From contig PHCS01000020.1 of NCBI GenBank assembly GCA_002840845.1, positions 1 through 39,487 on the forward strand: a DNA stretch of 39,487 nt, given 5' to 3'. Positions 39,054 through 39,487 of this stretch are shown here, one piece after another. The translations under genes were made by a program, and so were the position numbers. Within the stretch, counting starts at the first letter, position 1; every line of letters begins with the position of its first letter. The notes beneath the pieces were generated by a model that saw only the letters and a list, made by a program, of their open reading frames with translations, had not been told where the DNA came from and searched no databases. Origin of the DNA: Betaproteobacteria bacterium HGW-Betaproteobacteria-14 (GTDB lineage Bacteria; Pseudomonadota; Gammaproteobacteria; Burkholderiales; Rhodocyclaceae).

Positions 39054-39401
39054 ATGACCACCCTCGACAATCTGCTCAAGCTCGTCGGCACGCCGCGCGA
39101 CGGGGCGCTGCTGCGCTTTTCGCTGGGCAGCGAGTACCTGAAGGCGGGGGAGGCGGCGCAGGCGGCGGTGCAGTTCCGTGCGGCGGTGGAAAAAGACCCG
39201 AAGTACTCGGCGGCGTGGAAGCTGCTCGGCAAGTCGCTGGCCGAGGCGGGGCAGGCGGAGGCGGCGCTGGCGGCCTACCGCGAGGGCATCGCGGTGGCGG
39301 AGGCCAAGGGCGACCTCCAGGCGGCGAAGGAGATGAAGGTCTTTGCGCGGCGGCTGGAGCGCGACGCGGCGGGCGGCAAGGACTCCGGCGCCGTCTCGTA
39401 G
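39054..39401 (+). CDS. small TPR-repeat protein
   Basis: A 115-residue, helix-rich cytoplasmic protein with two to three tetratricopeptide repeats: LLRFSLGSEYLKAGEAAQAAVQFRAAVEKDPKYSAAWKLLGKSLAEAGQAEAALAAYREGIAVAEAKGD (about 20-88, interpretable as A/B helix pairs with the W-LG-A-Y-P pattern). Such proteins act as binding platforms; the partner is unknown. It is high-GC like the core region. The stop lies inside a bipartite-repeat copy. Confidence 0.85.
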   Translation: MTTLDNLLKLVGTPRDGALLRFSLGSEYLKAGEAAQAAVQFRAAVEKDPKYSAAWKLLGKSLAEAGQAEAALAAYREGIAVAEAKGDLQAAKEMKVFARRLERDAAGGKDSGAVS

Positions 39402-39413
39402 GGACTGACTTTT
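39389..39413 (+). repeat. bipartite motif copy 7
   Basis: CGCCGT, 10 bases, CTGACTTT, spanning the stop codon of the TPR gene. It matches copy 6 at 20 of 25 positions. Confidence 0.65.
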
Positions 39414-39454
39414 GGCGGAAGCCGTCTCCGCTTCATTGCGACTGTACCGGTTGC

Positions 39455-39487
39455 CCCTCACCCCAACCCTCTCCCCGGCGGGGAGAG
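39455..39487. repeat. dispersed C-rich intergenic repeat (cut by the window end)
   Basis: CCCCTCACCCCAACCCTCTC followed by CCCGGCGGGGAGAG, with arms CTCTCCCC / GGGGAGAG forming a hairpin. This type of sequence is a common intergenic repeat in proteobacterial genomes. The window ends inside it. Confidence 0.65.

Overview
The window looks like a chromosomal segment of a GC-rich betaproteobacterium. The gene families and the background sequence point towards Rhodocyclales-type organisms, but that assignment is an inference without database support. It falls into three parts: a large storage-carbohydrate/trehalose operon on the minus strand (1-18259), a plus-strand housekeeping and envelope block (18484-26517, with a convergent methyltransferase to 27164), and a less GC-rich accessory island (about 27226-39007) that carries a toxin-antitoxin operon, a pile of mobile-element fragments and a transport/catabolic cluster. 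A small TPR gene and a repeat close the window.

Part 1. Eight genes read leftward in the order mscS-like > glgB > glgE > treS-mak > glgC > glgX > treZ > malQ-treY. Gaps are 14 bases or less, with 4-base ATGA/GTGA overlaps at three junctions (mscS/glgB, treS-mak/glgC, glgX/treZ). The exception is a 109-base gap before malQ-treY that holds a strong inverted repeat. Together they encode a nearly closed alpha-glucan/trehalose cycle: TreY and TreZ release trehalose from glucan, TreS turns it into maltose, Mak makes maltose-1-phosphate, GlgE polymerises it and GlgB branches it. GlgC supplies ADP-glucose, GlgX debranches and MalQ rearranges maltodextrins. No GlgA/GlgM or GlgP is present. A mechanosensitive channel as first gene suggests an osmotic role.

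Part 2. A MarR-type regulator is divergent from the operon across a 224-base regulatory region. It is followed by a LapA-domain membrane protein, a GNAT acetyltransferase and a nitrilase-family amidohydrolase, the last three overlapping. A REPIN-like double hairpin comes next, then tamA-tamB for outer-membrane protein assembly, with a SAM methyltransferase converging from the other strand.

Part 3. The island starts with a HicA-HicB operon that has a third unrecognised gene, its own promoter with an operator-like inverted repeat, and a perfect terminator. An intact IS5-family element follows. It abuts a truncated IS256-family element, a frameshifted tyrosine-recombinase fragment and a Fic fragment. 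Next are an ABC importer (permease, ATPase, NMT1-like binding protein) behind a TetR regulator, and a divergent set of a beta-keto acid cleavage enzyme, two short-chain dehydrogenases and an EamA exporter. A 45-bp perfect palindrome sits between the two divergent units and contains mirror-image promoters. A probably truncated hydratase ends the island.

The most unusual signal is a bipartite DNA motif, CGCCGT-N10-CTGACTTT. It occurs seven times with identical spacing, in coding and non-coding DNA and in different reading frames, six times in one orientation. I do not recognise it. Two of the near-identical copies bracket the island in inverted orientation.
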